NCBI GenBank assembly: GCA_029931535.1
Contig: JAQPZY010001521.1
Span: forward strand, 3,057,501 to 3,121,500
Source of the DNA: Margaritifera margaritifera
Taxonomy: Eukaryota; Mollusca; Bivalvia; Unionida; Margaritiferidae
Length of the DNA: 64,000 nucleotides
Direction: 5' to 3'
Position 1 is the stretch's first letter; every line of letters starts with the position of its first letter. Shown here in pieces: positions 1-10,384 of this stretch. A model generated the notes under the pieces. The model worked only from the letters and a program-made list of their open reading frames with translations. It ran no database searches and had not been told where the DNA came from. The translations under genes were made by a program, and so were the position numbers.

Positions 1-69
1 ACCTTTGAATTATACTTTGTTAGGTGTTTATTTGGCAGTTTAATGGATAAACAAATCATCTAAGATAAG

Positions 70-201
70 TTGATGTAATGATATCTGAGAACTCCTATGA
101 CAAATGTCCAGATGCTCAGAGAATGTTCAAAATTTTTGATCTACCGGACATGTCCAGCAAATATATGGGTTGCAGGATCTCTGCTATAGACCATAAAACA
201 G
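70..201 (+). CDS. Exon 1 (a-type, possibly fused with the start of a b-exon)
   Basis: Read with two bases entering in phase 1, this exon encodes a segment with two cysteines 21 residues apart (D-K-C ... M-G-C-R), then I-S-A-I-D-H-K-T. The donor is ACAG|GTAATT (phase 1). The a-exon hallmark TGC-AG occurs at 171-175 but is followed by GA, not GT. So either the a/b intron was lost here and the exon reads on to 201 (preferred), or a very rare GA donor is used. The acceptor at 68-69 lacks a good pyrimidine tract, so the 5' end is the weakest of the model; an initiating ATG at 78 is also in frame. The cysteine pattern supports membership in the gene. Confidence 0.45.
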
Positions 202-762
202 GTAATTTTACCAGTTTAATCAAATGGAATACAATGCAATGAGGAATGAACACAAAGAGAATGCAGAATGAATCCATATGAAACGGTTGGTGCATATTGA
301 AGAAAACGGAGAGTGCAAATGCAAAACACAATGTAAAATGATGGATGATAAATGAAAACAAAACAAAATGTGATTGCATTTCGATTAATGGATCTAAAAA
401 TTGGCATGGTTGACATAATAATCCAGATTCAGAATCCTTATACTGACAGACAACTTTTCACTCTTTACAAGCTGTGACATTGTTTTTGTCGAGGCAGGCA
501 TAAAAAACATAAATAAGAAATACATTTTGTGGATAGATACTATACAACTGTATTTTTACATTTACTGCAGTTGTAGTTATAATTTATATTACATATATCT
601 TAAATTTAATATGGTCTTTTGCATTTTATGCATTTGCTATTTCATTAAAGCACACTAATAAGATAAGATACAAAAGCTGTAGTTCTCTCCCTTTAACACT
701 CTTGAAAATGGAAAACATCGCTTCATTAACTGCACTTCCATTTGGGTACTGTAGCTGGTCAG

Positions 763-951
763 GGTGGATCAACACATTGCAGATAGATGTTAAAATGATA
801 GTGAAGATGAGGTCAGTTGCAAGGTTGGAACCAGAGGAAGTCAAGGATGGACTGATTCAGGCAGTCAAGGAGTTCACACAAATGAACCCAGATGAGGAGA
901 TAATATCCGACATCAATCTATACTTTGTCTATGTCCAGCGAATTGCTACAG
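763..951 (+). CDS. Exon 2 (cysteine-free, amphipathic domain)
   Basis: The reading W-I-N-T-L-Q-I-D-V-K-M ending in V-Q-R-I-A-T is open and joins in frame to the next exon across the donor ACAG|GTATGT (phase 1). Alternating hydrophobic residues, a charged helix-like stretch (E-P-E-E-V-K-D-G-L-I-Q-A-V) and another hydrophobic strand suggest a beta-alpha-beta unit; a SEA-like fold is a guess only. The start at 763 follows an AG that fits the phase-1 donor of exon 1. Acceptors at 682 and 754 would be phase 2 and would need the GA donor in exon 1; the one at 682 would add 24 codons including a cysteine. The domain differs from the later modules and may be N-terminal to the repeat. Confidence 0.6.
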
Positions 952-1734
952 GTATGTACATATTTTTTCTTTTTACATTAAATTCTTTGGAAACTACTGT
1001 ATTTTCATAAGCATAAAATTGAAAATAAAACTAACAGACCATTTGTAAAGACCAAGATGCAAGGTAGTGTGTATTTTGTTGATCATTAAATTGTAAAAAT
1101 TATGTCGCAAATATGCCATCTTGACTTGGTTTGCAAAAAGTTTGATTTTTACATTATTTTCTGTCTGAAGTTCCATTTTGTGATATAGGTTATTCATGTT
1201 TGGGATTAGTTTATTTAGAAATGAGTCTTTAAGGATCAAATGCCATTTAAATAGTTTTTTTTTTTTTTTTCATCAGTTCTAATTGAAGTTATATTATGCA
1301 CTCAAACATTTATATAAAAGTTGTAAACCCCTAGGGGTGCAACACAGGGGTGACATCTGTACCCCACTCAATGGCATATTGGTTTTTTTTCCATCTGTTC
1401 CTTCCACATCTTACAAACAAACAAAAGTGAAGACCCTTGCTATACATGTGTCTGATTTTGCTCAAATATTGGGGTCAATATACAGCATATTAGACTTTCA
1501 CAGTTTCTACAGTTTTTCTGGTTGTCAGTTGTTCAAATTTTTACGAATTTAAATGAGAAGTCTGTAATGAAATCAAACTGCATTGGTCATACAAGCAAGC
1601 ACCAACTGGTAATAATTATACTCTAACTTTCAGTCGGAGGGTTCCTTTAAATTTGTGCATCTGGCATCAAGTTCATCCATATTCTCTATCCAGCCTGAAG
1701 CTTTATGTGAACACACGTTATTGAGACCAAACTT
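952..1734. other. Intron stretch without recognised content
   Basis: AT-rich intron sequence between exon 2 and a MITE. It contains a T-run near 1255-1270. The short open frame near 1283-1552 shows no recognisable motif. I see nothing else supported here. Confidence 0.5.
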
Positions 1735-2082
1735 CAGGGCTCGAAAACTAACTTTTTCAGTACTTACAGCATTTTGATAGTTGTCATCTTTTCAACTAGC
1801 AAAAATCAGGCTATTTTTAATGTCCACTGGCATATTTCATATTTTGAAATAAAAATTTAAACACTCTAACAAAGTGCTGTTATGTTTTATTACTGGTTCT
1901 TGTCACTGGAGCATGATTGATGTTGCATAAAGTGGTTTACATTTAATAATATTGAAATTTGAATACAAAATATCACTAGCAAGAAACTTCTTATTCATTT
2001 TTTTTCAGCTAGTTATTTAATGGCATATTAGAATTGCAAGTAGCAAAATGCTAGCTTGATAGCATCGATTTCAAGCCCTGAA
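1735..2082. mobile_element. hAT-like MITE with CAGGGCTYGAAA termini
   Basis: The left end reads CAGGGCTCGAAA and the right end, reverse-complemented, reads CAGGGCTTGAAA. The 348-bp element has no coding capacity. CAGGG termini are typical of hAT elements. The flanks (aaactt, aaagtt) do not give a clean 8-bp duplication, so the insertion is probably old. It lies in the intron between exons 2 and 3. Confidence 0.6.
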
Positions 2083-2363
2083 AGTTGCGGTGCTGATGGA
2101 TTTTGGAATGAGTGTTGCAATCCAAAACTGGGTTACTGTGAGCTACTTTCCTTAGTCTATTCAGCATTCCTGAAACTCTTTTGGGGAATCTAATCCAATA
2201 CATTTTTACATATTGCTGTCAAAGCTGGAATGAGGTTGAATCTGGGCATAGAAGTCCATCTTGTATCAAAACTGAGTCATTGATTGATAGCAATATCTTA
2301 TAAGCTCCTGCTGAGTGATAAGTCAAGTTTAGATTACTGATATATTTCTAACATGTCTTCCAG

Positions 2364-2466
2364 AGGAGCCCATCTGCGCACCTGGGACATTTGGGGATCT
2401 AGAGGCCACTGTATGTCACCAGTTTGTTAATATCTCCTTACTTCCGGAAAAACAGGAGTTGTGCAG
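2364..2466 (+). CDS. Exon 3, module 1 a-half
   Basis: The acceptor is tcttccag and the donor TGCAG|GTATGA; the exon is 103 bp, phase 1 to 2. It encodes E-E-P-I-C, twelve residues, T-V-C-H, then fifteen residues to E-L-C, with the next codon split by the intron. These are cysteines C1, C2 and C3 of the module, spaced 12 and 15. It carries one sequon (N-I-S). Phase matches exon 2 on the left and exon 4 on the right, and the spacing matches the a-half of module 2 exactly, which is strong support although the exon is too short to stand out as an open reading frame. Confidence 0.8.
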
Positions 2467-2759
2467 GTATGACAGGCTTCAAGACTGTTGATAATGATTT
2501 CACACAAATAAATGTATATTGATTACCAATGTAATAAAGTAGAATATATGTTATCTTCAACCAAGCATCTCTTGGTAACAATTGTATTGGGATGAAATAA
2601 CCTTGATTTCACACATCTTGTAAATTTGTATGTACAAGATAAAGTTAATTTCATAAAAGCCAGTAAAAAAGTAATCATTCTAGAAGAATTTGTTTTCATG
2701 AATTATTGAAGTGTTAATTTTCAGGCAGGTAGAAAAAACATGCACATTTATATTTCCAG

Positions 2760-2914
2760 GATGTACATTGATCTGCTGAGATGTTTCCGCCTTCAAGCCC
2801 TGCTGTATCACGAGGATGACTGCAATTACAGTCGAATTGACCGAATTGTGATGGCTAAAGATGCTAACATGTTTAGAATGAAGGAAGGCTTTGATAGAGC
2901 CAGTTGCAATTCAT
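2760..2914 (+). CDS. Exon 4, module 1 b-half, GC donor
   Basis: The acceptor is tatttccag. The exon reads M-Y-I-D-L-L-R-C (C4, eight residues after C3), twelve residues to C5 (E-D-D-C-N-Y-S), then 27 residues to C6 (R-A-S-C-N-S). It ends at CAT|GCAAGT, a near-ideal GC-AG type donor in phase 1. Reading on to the nearest GT donor at 2919 would leave phase 2 and run into a stop in exon 5, so the GC site is needed. One sequon (N-Y-S) follows C5. The longer open reading frame that continues to about 3039 is intron read-through. Confidence 0.8.
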
Positions 2915-3354
2915 GCAAGTATTCAAAACTGTACAAATATATTGGACTCAGTTCAAAATCAAAACAATCATCGGAACACATTGTATGTTTTACAATTTTG
3001 GGAAAGCAAGTCTCATTTATAAACCTTCCACATTACTGAGCGTAAGCGATCCTAAACAGAGGTTACCCCCAAAACTAAAAAAGCTGAATTGGACAGTGTT
3101 GTTGGATTTTGGTGGTAAGACAATAATTTTACATTGTTACAAGCTACAGAGAACACACTCATGACATTAGTTTCAAATTGGTTTTGAGAGGGAATGCAGC
3201 TTTAAACTTTCTCACATGATTTTGGATGGGCACAATCATCATGTGGTTTTGTGATTGTTGTCCACCTCATTTTAAGGGATTGAAGGTTGGGTATTATGTG
3301 TTTGAGATCAGTGAGAATTAAGTACTAAGGTATCACTGGTACATGTGACTTTTT

Positions 3355-4010
3355 TAAGCTTGTCTGGCTCAGTAAGGACAAGTGAGCTTTTGGTATGATC
3401 CTGTGTCCCTTGTGTGTCATGTATTGGCCATCATCCAATGTGCATCCATCAACAATAGCTTTTCAACATTTCTTCTAAAAAGACTGGACCCAATTTGATT
3501 ACATTTGGCACAGAGCATTCTAGCATGAAGGGCTTTCACATTTTTACAAATGATGCCAATCCACCATGAAATATGGCCACTTTGACTAAAAATGTAAAAA
3601 CCTTTCAATGATTTCTTCTAAAAACTGCTCAACAGAATTTGACCAGATTAGACAGAAAGTATTCTGACATAAAGGGTTTTTTAAATTTTTATGATGCTGA
3701 TCCAATATGGCCACCAGTACTAAGAATAGAACAACTTTTAAATGACTTCAATAAATTCTGTACATAATTGGACCAAATTTTACAAAAAGCATTCTTGCAT
3801 AAAGGGCTTTTAAATTGCACAAATTATGCTGATCCACCATTAAATAAGGCTGCCATTACAAATAAAAAAACAAACATCTTTTAAAAACTTCTTCTCAAAA
3901 GCTGCTTAAAAGAATTTGTTCACCAAATTTGACAGAAAGGATCAAGACAAAAAGTGCTACAATTATGCAGTCAACATCATAGAAAGAAATTTTTACAGAA
4001 AGCATCCCAT
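3355..4010. repeat. Degenerate tandem array of a 120-140 bp unit, with a head sequence
   Basis: The array opens with a head resembling CTCAGTAAGGACAAGTGAGC, followed by three to four diverged copies of a unit containing 'tctaaaaa-ctg', 'ttgac/ccaaatt', 'gcataaagggctttt' and 'atg-ctgatccaccat'. The same head style occurs at 15.3 and 39.5 kb, so this looks like one dispersed family of arrays. No coding capacity. Confidence 0.6.
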
Positions 4011-4533
4011 TGACCCAAATTACCTAGTCAATTGCTCTTGTATTTGGCTGTTAGGTATATGTCAGCCAGGTGAGTGATCTCCAGTTCACTTGGGATTCTT
4101 TTTTGCAGGTTTGGTATTATTGTTACATGTTAGGCTTTTTCCAGATCCCAATTTTTTGGGGTAGGGGTAGATATTTAGGTGATACTTATTGCAAGACTAT
4201 ACATTGTCAGACCTTTCTTAGCATTAAACTTAAGATTGATTAAAAAACTAAAAGAAATAAAGCAATTTTAGAAGCTGAAAATATGGCAACCTGCATTCCA
4301 AGAAACTGATCATTGAGAATAAATCCACAATAAATCAATGTCATAAATTTGTTCTTGTAAATTATGTAAAGCATACAATTCAGATGCCAATTCAATCTGA
4401 TTGGCTTGAAGTAGTGATGACTTGAACAGATTCACGCTGAGCCTTGGAGCTCAAGCTATCCAAGATGTAGTACTTTATTTAATTTACTACAGTAGTTGAG
4501 TTTGCATCTTAATTCTTTTTTTCGTTTGCTCAG

Positions 4534-4675
4534 ATTTCAATCTGGAGACTGAAGAAAGTAATTTACCTGCTGAGGGCACAGTATGTTCATCTACAGATAT
4601 GATACAAAATGTGATGGCACAGTGTAATGCTGAGAAAGTTAATCTGACCACACTGGATACTGACAGCTTATGCAG
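4534..4675 (+). CDS. Exon 5, module 2 a-half, GC donor
   Basis: The acceptor is gtttgctcag after a T-rich tract. The exon encodes an acidic linker (L-E-T-E-E-S-N-L-P-A-E-G) then T-V-C, M-A-Q-C and S-L-C-R, giving C1-C2 spacing 12 and C2-C3 spacing 15, identical to module 1. One sequon (N-L-T). The donor is TGCAG|GCATGT: a second GC donor directly after the first in the gene. The next GT (4679) is phase 0 and would break the join. The following intron is 10.4 kb and carries the CACGTG-rich element, a Tigger copy and two minisatellites. Confidence 0.8.
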
Positions 4676-5018
4676 GCATGTTCTTTCTCTAGCTCTTCAT
4701 CCCCCTCCTCCCTTCCACTGCAATATCTCTGTGTCTGTGTCCCTCTGTTTCTGTCTCATGCTTGTAATATACATATCCTGGATTGTAAAAATGTGATTGA
4801 CTGCCTGTGTTGCACATAAATGTTCTTAAATGCATATGGTAGAAGATCACAATTGAGATAATAATCCCTTACAAATAAGCATGTATTCATCTATTATTTA
4901 TGCAACTGTAATGTTCTTTTGAATATTAATATTGTGCATGCTGTTAATACTCCTACTAATCATTTCATATTTGTGCTTGTTATTTTGCTGACAGATAAAA
5001 TCAGTACTCATTTAAGTG

Positions 5019-5188
5019 TGACAATTAAGATCAGTTGGCCATCCTACCTGTCTGACATTTAAGATCAGTTAGTCATCCTACCTGTCTGACAGTTAAGATC
5101 AGTTAGTCATCCTACTTGTCTGAGAATTAAGATCAGTTATCTTACTTGTCTGAGAATTAAGATCAGTTAGTCATTTTACTTGTCTAAT
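5019..5188. repeat. 34-bp tandem repeat (about 5 copies)
   Basis: Units contain TTAAGATCAGTTAGTCATCC followed by TACTTGTCTGA, with small deletions in the fourth copy. The array abuts the left end of the CACGTG-rich element. Confidence 0.8.
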
Positions 5189-6848
5189 TTGAGATATCCC
5201 ACACCAAATTTGGCTAACCTTTTGCACATAAGATTCTCACGTGAGATCTAACTCATGTTAGTCTCATGTGCATTTTAACATGCAAATTAGGTAGAACTCA
5301 CATGAGCAATAGAATCTAACAAAATCTGAAAATCACATGAGCAAGATTTTGCTCACGTGAGCAAGTATTTCCTCACGTGAGCAAGTCTGCTTATGTGAAA
5401 ATCACATGAGCAGGAATGGTTAATGTAAGCAAGAGCTTGCTCACGTGAGCAATAGGAAAAAAAAATTACTAGGATTTGATTTGTATTTGATAAATATTTC
5501 TGACAAGAATGAAAAAGAACCAAGTTACTATAATAAAACTTATTTAGCAGCAATAAAGAGATTTTCAAAGTGATATTAAAATCTAGAAGATGAGCATATT
5601 CAAGTTCAATTATGCATGTTTTTGTGAGGTTTCTCACATGAGAAAAAAGACAACCCATATATAAATATGGGATAATAATGATTTTCAATTATTGTAATTA
5701 TTATATCGCATGCATTCTGTAAAAATAAATGATCGCAGCACAAATGGGCAGGTGTAAAACGCTCGTTCACTCATCAAGCAAATTAGTGTGATTATTGTGA
5801 AATGAAACCAGCTAGGTGTACTTCATCCAAGCACTGATTTCATTACTGATGATAACAAAAGGTATAGGGTCCCAGGCTAGCATTGACCAATCAGAAAAGG
5901 TTGCTTTTATTGACTCAATGAATAATCCAAAATTATACCAAACAATGTTTTAATATTTATATTGTTGTTGATAAACATTCAGTGCATTATGCACTGACAA
6001 TTGTAAACATGTAGAAGTATTTGCAAGGTGTGCAGCTGCCACCGAAATGGCAAAAATTAGATGACAAGGGAGCGTAATCATATATATGATGAACATAAGA
6101 GGCTAAGAAAGTACCAGAAATGCTGGGAAAATGGACACTAATGGCTAAAGTGTGACACAGGAGAGACTGTGTTGTTGGTGAAATACAGTTATTGTTTTGA
6201 GTTGATGTTAATGAATAATAAATGTTGAATTAGAAACTGAACTGGCTTCTGTTTGATTTTAGCCAGATCAGTGAAATTTAGACAGGATCAATGAAAATAT
6301 TATTTTGGTGATCCTGTGGGTTAGTGAAAAAAATCCTAATTTTGAGTCATGTATCTTGTTTTACATATGCAAACTTTCTAGAACTCATTACACATATTCC
6401 AGCTTGTTTGCTGTTAAACATATAGTTTCACTCAGGACCCATAAAATCTGAATAAATCAAAGGAAACAACGTGGGAAGGAATGAATACAAATTCATAATT
6501 GTTTGAAACAATATTTATCATAATTGCTTAAAACTGTATTTATCAAAGTTAAACATTATTTTGTACACTTGTGCAATATATCAGTAGTTTCTATCATAAT
6601 ATTTAAAAGTTTGTTAAAATGAAACCTCTCAATAGAGTACCATGATGTACTGATATTCTGTCCAATTTCTTTTGTAAAACACTCAAAATATATTTCATTA
6701 GCTGTTACGATGTCTTTTTAAATTAAGCATACTGCATTCTTTGCAAAATTGTTGCACGCGGAGCAAATTAAGGAGACAGTGGATGTATGATCTAGATCAA
6801 ATCCAATGTATTATTAAAGAAAGATTCCAGAAAATTCAGGCTGATGCA

Positions 6849-6970
6849 CAGAAAGGCAAGCTCTTCAGTCTAAGGAATCTCTCACAGCTACTTTCTCAAA
6901 TATGTGGTACACAGAAAGGCAAGTTCTTCAGTCAAAGGCACCTCTCACAGCCGCTTTCTTGAATATGTGG
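6849..6970. repeat. 66-bp duplication (2 copies)
   Basis: The blocks starting CAGAAAGGCAAG at 6849 and 6913 repeat with about 85-90% identity (CTCTTCAGTC / TTCTTCAGTC, TCTCACAGC). They fall in a 73-codon open frame (6741-6962) with no recognisable motif, probably chance. Confidence 0.7.
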
Positions 6971-8751
6971 GAAATCTTCACTTTTTTTCTGTATGGGTTT
7001 AGGCACTTTTTACTTCACTTCCATATAGAAATCCATTTTGGGGAGGGGGATATTGTCAGATGGTTAAAGGTTCCCTCTCCCCATCTGTTAAAATTGTACA
7101 CTATTAGGTGAAAAACAAGAATGTTAGCCATTTGAATTACACTGAACCACCTCTTCTAAACAAATCCTCTCAGAATAAAATCCTAAATCCTTCCCTGCTT
7201 CTTGTGCGATTGAGGTACACTGAAATAGATTACATGCAGCAACATGTACTATGTAACCTGGACAACAAATGTGACTATATACCTGTTTGGCAATGGCATT
7301 TTTTTAAATTCAACATTCTAAACTCACTTCACTAGTCTTAGAAACATCTGTAAGTGTTATTCATGACCATTTAGTTTGAAAGCTGCAACATCATATCTGT
7401 CAAACGTTTGGTACTTTACGTCTTTAAACACACAAAAAAGCATTATGAAATTACTCACTTTACACCTTAAAACTTTTGAAATAGATCCACTGCCATATTC
7501 TTTGAAAAATTAAAAGTATAAAAATTAGAAGCATACCTACATGTATACGACTTCTGAACTTGCCTCAGTTAAAGTTCAAACTTCACTGCATGAAGACAAT
7601 TGTAGAATTTGATATGCTTGAAGAAAAACAGTCCCTAACAAAAACAAGAAGGAGATTAACAAGCTTGTATGTAATTTATCGTCAACCATCCTAACTTCAT
7701 GCTTATCCTTGATTTGTGCGCCATGTTTCTCGTGACCTCACATGCTTGCTTTGAGATCCTGACGTAATCAACTGGGTCACTAGCATTCGTTGACAGTAAC
7801 AGTAATTGCTGATTAAGACATATTTGAATACTTAATACAAATCAAATTAAAAAACACAATGAAAATGGCAAATTTGACTCATGACATACACTTTGTGGCC
7901 CTGGCGTGAGTGTTAGCCATTCAAGCCAGGGCCACTGTTCACATGTTGGTTTTCTTAATTACCTTTTGATTAGTGGGAAACCCAAGACAGAGATTTTTTA
8001 GACCACAAAGGCAATGTACAAATTTGGTCATTATAACATGGACTTCTTATAACATGTTAGAAAAAATAAATCCAATGAAAGACTATATAGTATGAAATTT
8101 TTAATTGAAATATTTTAATATAAGGCCCAAAAAAATAATATGTGTGTTTCCTATTGCACTGGTTTTAAAATTAGGGTAGGCAGTAGTTTTTTTTTTTTTT
8201 TTTTAATTATATATAAAGCAAAAATATTTCAAGCACTTCAAAGTACTGGGCAAAACCGGCTCAATTATCGATGCACAAATGTGATTTTTTTTTTTTATGA
8301 AAAAAAATAATTAAAAAAATTTAAAAAAATAACATTGTGTGGGTGTGGGGAAAAAGTGCTAGTGTTGGCAAGGAGAAGCAGGGACGGTCGGCCGACCGGA
8401 AACACATTTTGGGGGGGGGGGGGGGGCCAAAGGAAAAAAAATCTTTGCTATGAAATAGCATGACAAAAAATCATTTAAAACTTTACAGTTTCTTTAAATA
8501 TGATAATTTTGTCAGACAACTTGTAGAAAAAAAAAAGTAAAAAATGCATCGTTTTTGTTTTTTTTTCTTTCTCATTTTTGCCATCATTATTTATAAGTGT
8601 TTTATTGCAGTCGATATGCGTTTGAAAGAAATGATTTGTATTCCATATGCAAATATTAATAATATGGGGACATCATACACGATCGATTTCTAAAGTAAAC
8701 ATTGACCTAATTATCACATTCCAATCTTACGTCGCGTGACCTTTATTTCAG

Positions 8752-8953
8752 GGGCACGAACCATAGATATAATTCCGGCAATAGACAAATTTAGACACGC
8801 TCGGAAAAACGGTAGCTCGCAAAGAATTTGGAGAGTTTATAACGATGAATAAATGAAGCATATATAGTTGAACACTTTCTATGTCGATTTCAATAGTTTC
8901 TCCCAATATTATAATATAAACGTTAAAATTAACGTTGAGGGCACGAACCATAG
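8752..8953. repeat. Insert flanked by a perfect 15-bp direct repeat
   Basis: GGGCACGAACCATAG occurs at 8752-8766 and again at 8939-8953, flanking 172 bp. This could be a target-site duplication of a small retroposed or captured fragment, but there is no A-tail or terminal inverted repeat. Confidence 0.6.
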
Positions 8954-9871
8954 TACTTCAAGGATTCTAATCTCGTCACCCTATTGTCAATAACTGACAA
9001 CACTGCATCTTGATTTTACTCACCAACATGATAATTCCATGATTTTAAATTATCTCCTGGTTTCTGTGATCAGTTGCTGCACATGTATTGGGCTTGCAAT
9101 GAAATTTCCCGAACTAACGAGCTAAATTGTGACAGTTCCAACTTCAATTTTTTTTAAACGGCACCTATTTGAAAGCGAGGCTACCATGGTAGTTGTGTGT
9201 TGTCGTACCTTCAAAAAGTTATGTGCATATTTTGCAGTCAGAAAACCAGTCTCCTGACTGTAAACAAGGGAAATAATCCGCGTCATTGTCTTGATAACGG
9301 ATTAGGTCTCAGTCGCGAAAAACCACATTTAATCTGATGTGATTTTATTTTATTATTTGATTTGGTTTTTGAAAGCAAAATTCTTGAAGCATAATTCTTT
9401 ATAGAATGCTGGCAGAATGGGATGGGTCTCTAACTCACATGAGAAAAACCAAATTAGAACGAATCTAAAATGTGTCTGATCAGAATCAAAGTCCAAATTT
9501 CTCAAGTGAGAATTTAGAACTCCGCCTTATTTTCAAACATAGTCAGATGTAAGGGGAAAGAATATTTTCTAAGTTATACTTTCTCATGAGAACATTCAAA
9601 TTCTCACGTGAGCAAAATCTGCACATGAGAAAATTGGTTAGTTTTTCAATGGCTCACAAGATCTAACAAACTGCACACATGAGCTTGCAAAATCTACCCA
9701 ATTTGCATATGTTTCTAACAAGGTTCTCATGTGCAGCTTATGAGAAGCTCATGTGAATTGGTGAGATTTTTCTGTACGGGATATTACAGAGAAATGTTGA
9801 TTTGCAAATCATCAACATTCTGACCATGTTTCCTTTATTACATACCCATTTACATGGTTGATCTGGCTTTA

Positions 9872-10126
9872 GATGCAGATGTTCAGTCCATATTTACACA
9901 TCACACACCCATTCTGGAACTATTTTTAACTGATATCCTGTGTGTCATTATTCTTAGATGCAGATGTTCAGTCCATATTTACACATCACACACCCATTCT
10001 GGAACTATTTTGAACTGATGTCCTGTGTGTCATTATTCTTAGATGCAGTTGTTCAGTCCATATTTACACATCACACACCCATTCTGGAACTATTTTTAAC
10101 TGGTATCCTGTGTGTCATTATTCTTA
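9872..10126. repeat. 85-bp tandem repeat (3 copies)
   Basis: Three nearly identical units beginning GATGCAGATGTTCAGTCC. They give an open frame (9958-10227) that is only a product of the repeat. Confidence 0.9.
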
Positions 10127-10384
10127 AATGCACTGAATTAAAATTTTATAAATCACAATTTTTAAAAATTTCATTTACACTGTACAACTTTAAAATCCTC
10201 AGAAATCATAAAAGAGGGAGTATATAATAAATACAGAATTGCATTTGTGTTTTGTTCAGGGTCAGGGGAAAGAATTCATTTGATATGGCATATGAATTTG
10301 TTTCAGTCAGATGATGCACTTGAAGTATCACTATGCCATATCAAACTCTCTCCTTCCATCGATTCTGAACAAAACATATATGTA

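Larger units (their letters stand above)
5193..9785. mobile_element. Putative 4.6 kb element with CACGTG/CACATG-rich inverted ends
   Basis: The left end starts GATATCCCACAC and the right end, reverse-complemented, TAATATCCCGTAC. The inner 270-350 bp at both ends are related in inverted orientation (shared blocks such as ATGCAAATTAGGTAGA and its right-end counterpart) and are dense in TCACGTGA, CACATGAG and CTCATGTG. The interior (about 5.5-9.4 kb) holds no recognisable transposase; it has a 66-bp tandem duplication near 6849-6970 and long A/T and G runs (8.19-8.43 kb). Class unknown. Interpretation as a mobile element rests on the inverted ends. Confidence 0.55.

Noticed and set aside
683..951. 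Longer form of exon 2 starting at 683 or 755
   Set aside because: Both are phase 2 and would need a GA donor in exon 1. Kept only as an alternative.
2904..3164. Longer plus-strand frame overlapping exon 4
   Set aside because: A different frame or intron read-through. The GC donor at 2915 gives continuity with exon 5.
6741..6962. 73-codon frame in the CACGTG-rich element as a transposase fragment
   Set aside because: No recognisable motif, and half of it is a tandem duplication.
8395..8430. G-run and GGTCGGCCGACC palindrome as a regulatory site or quadruplex
   Set aside because: Isolated low-complexity DNA. There is no context to support a function.
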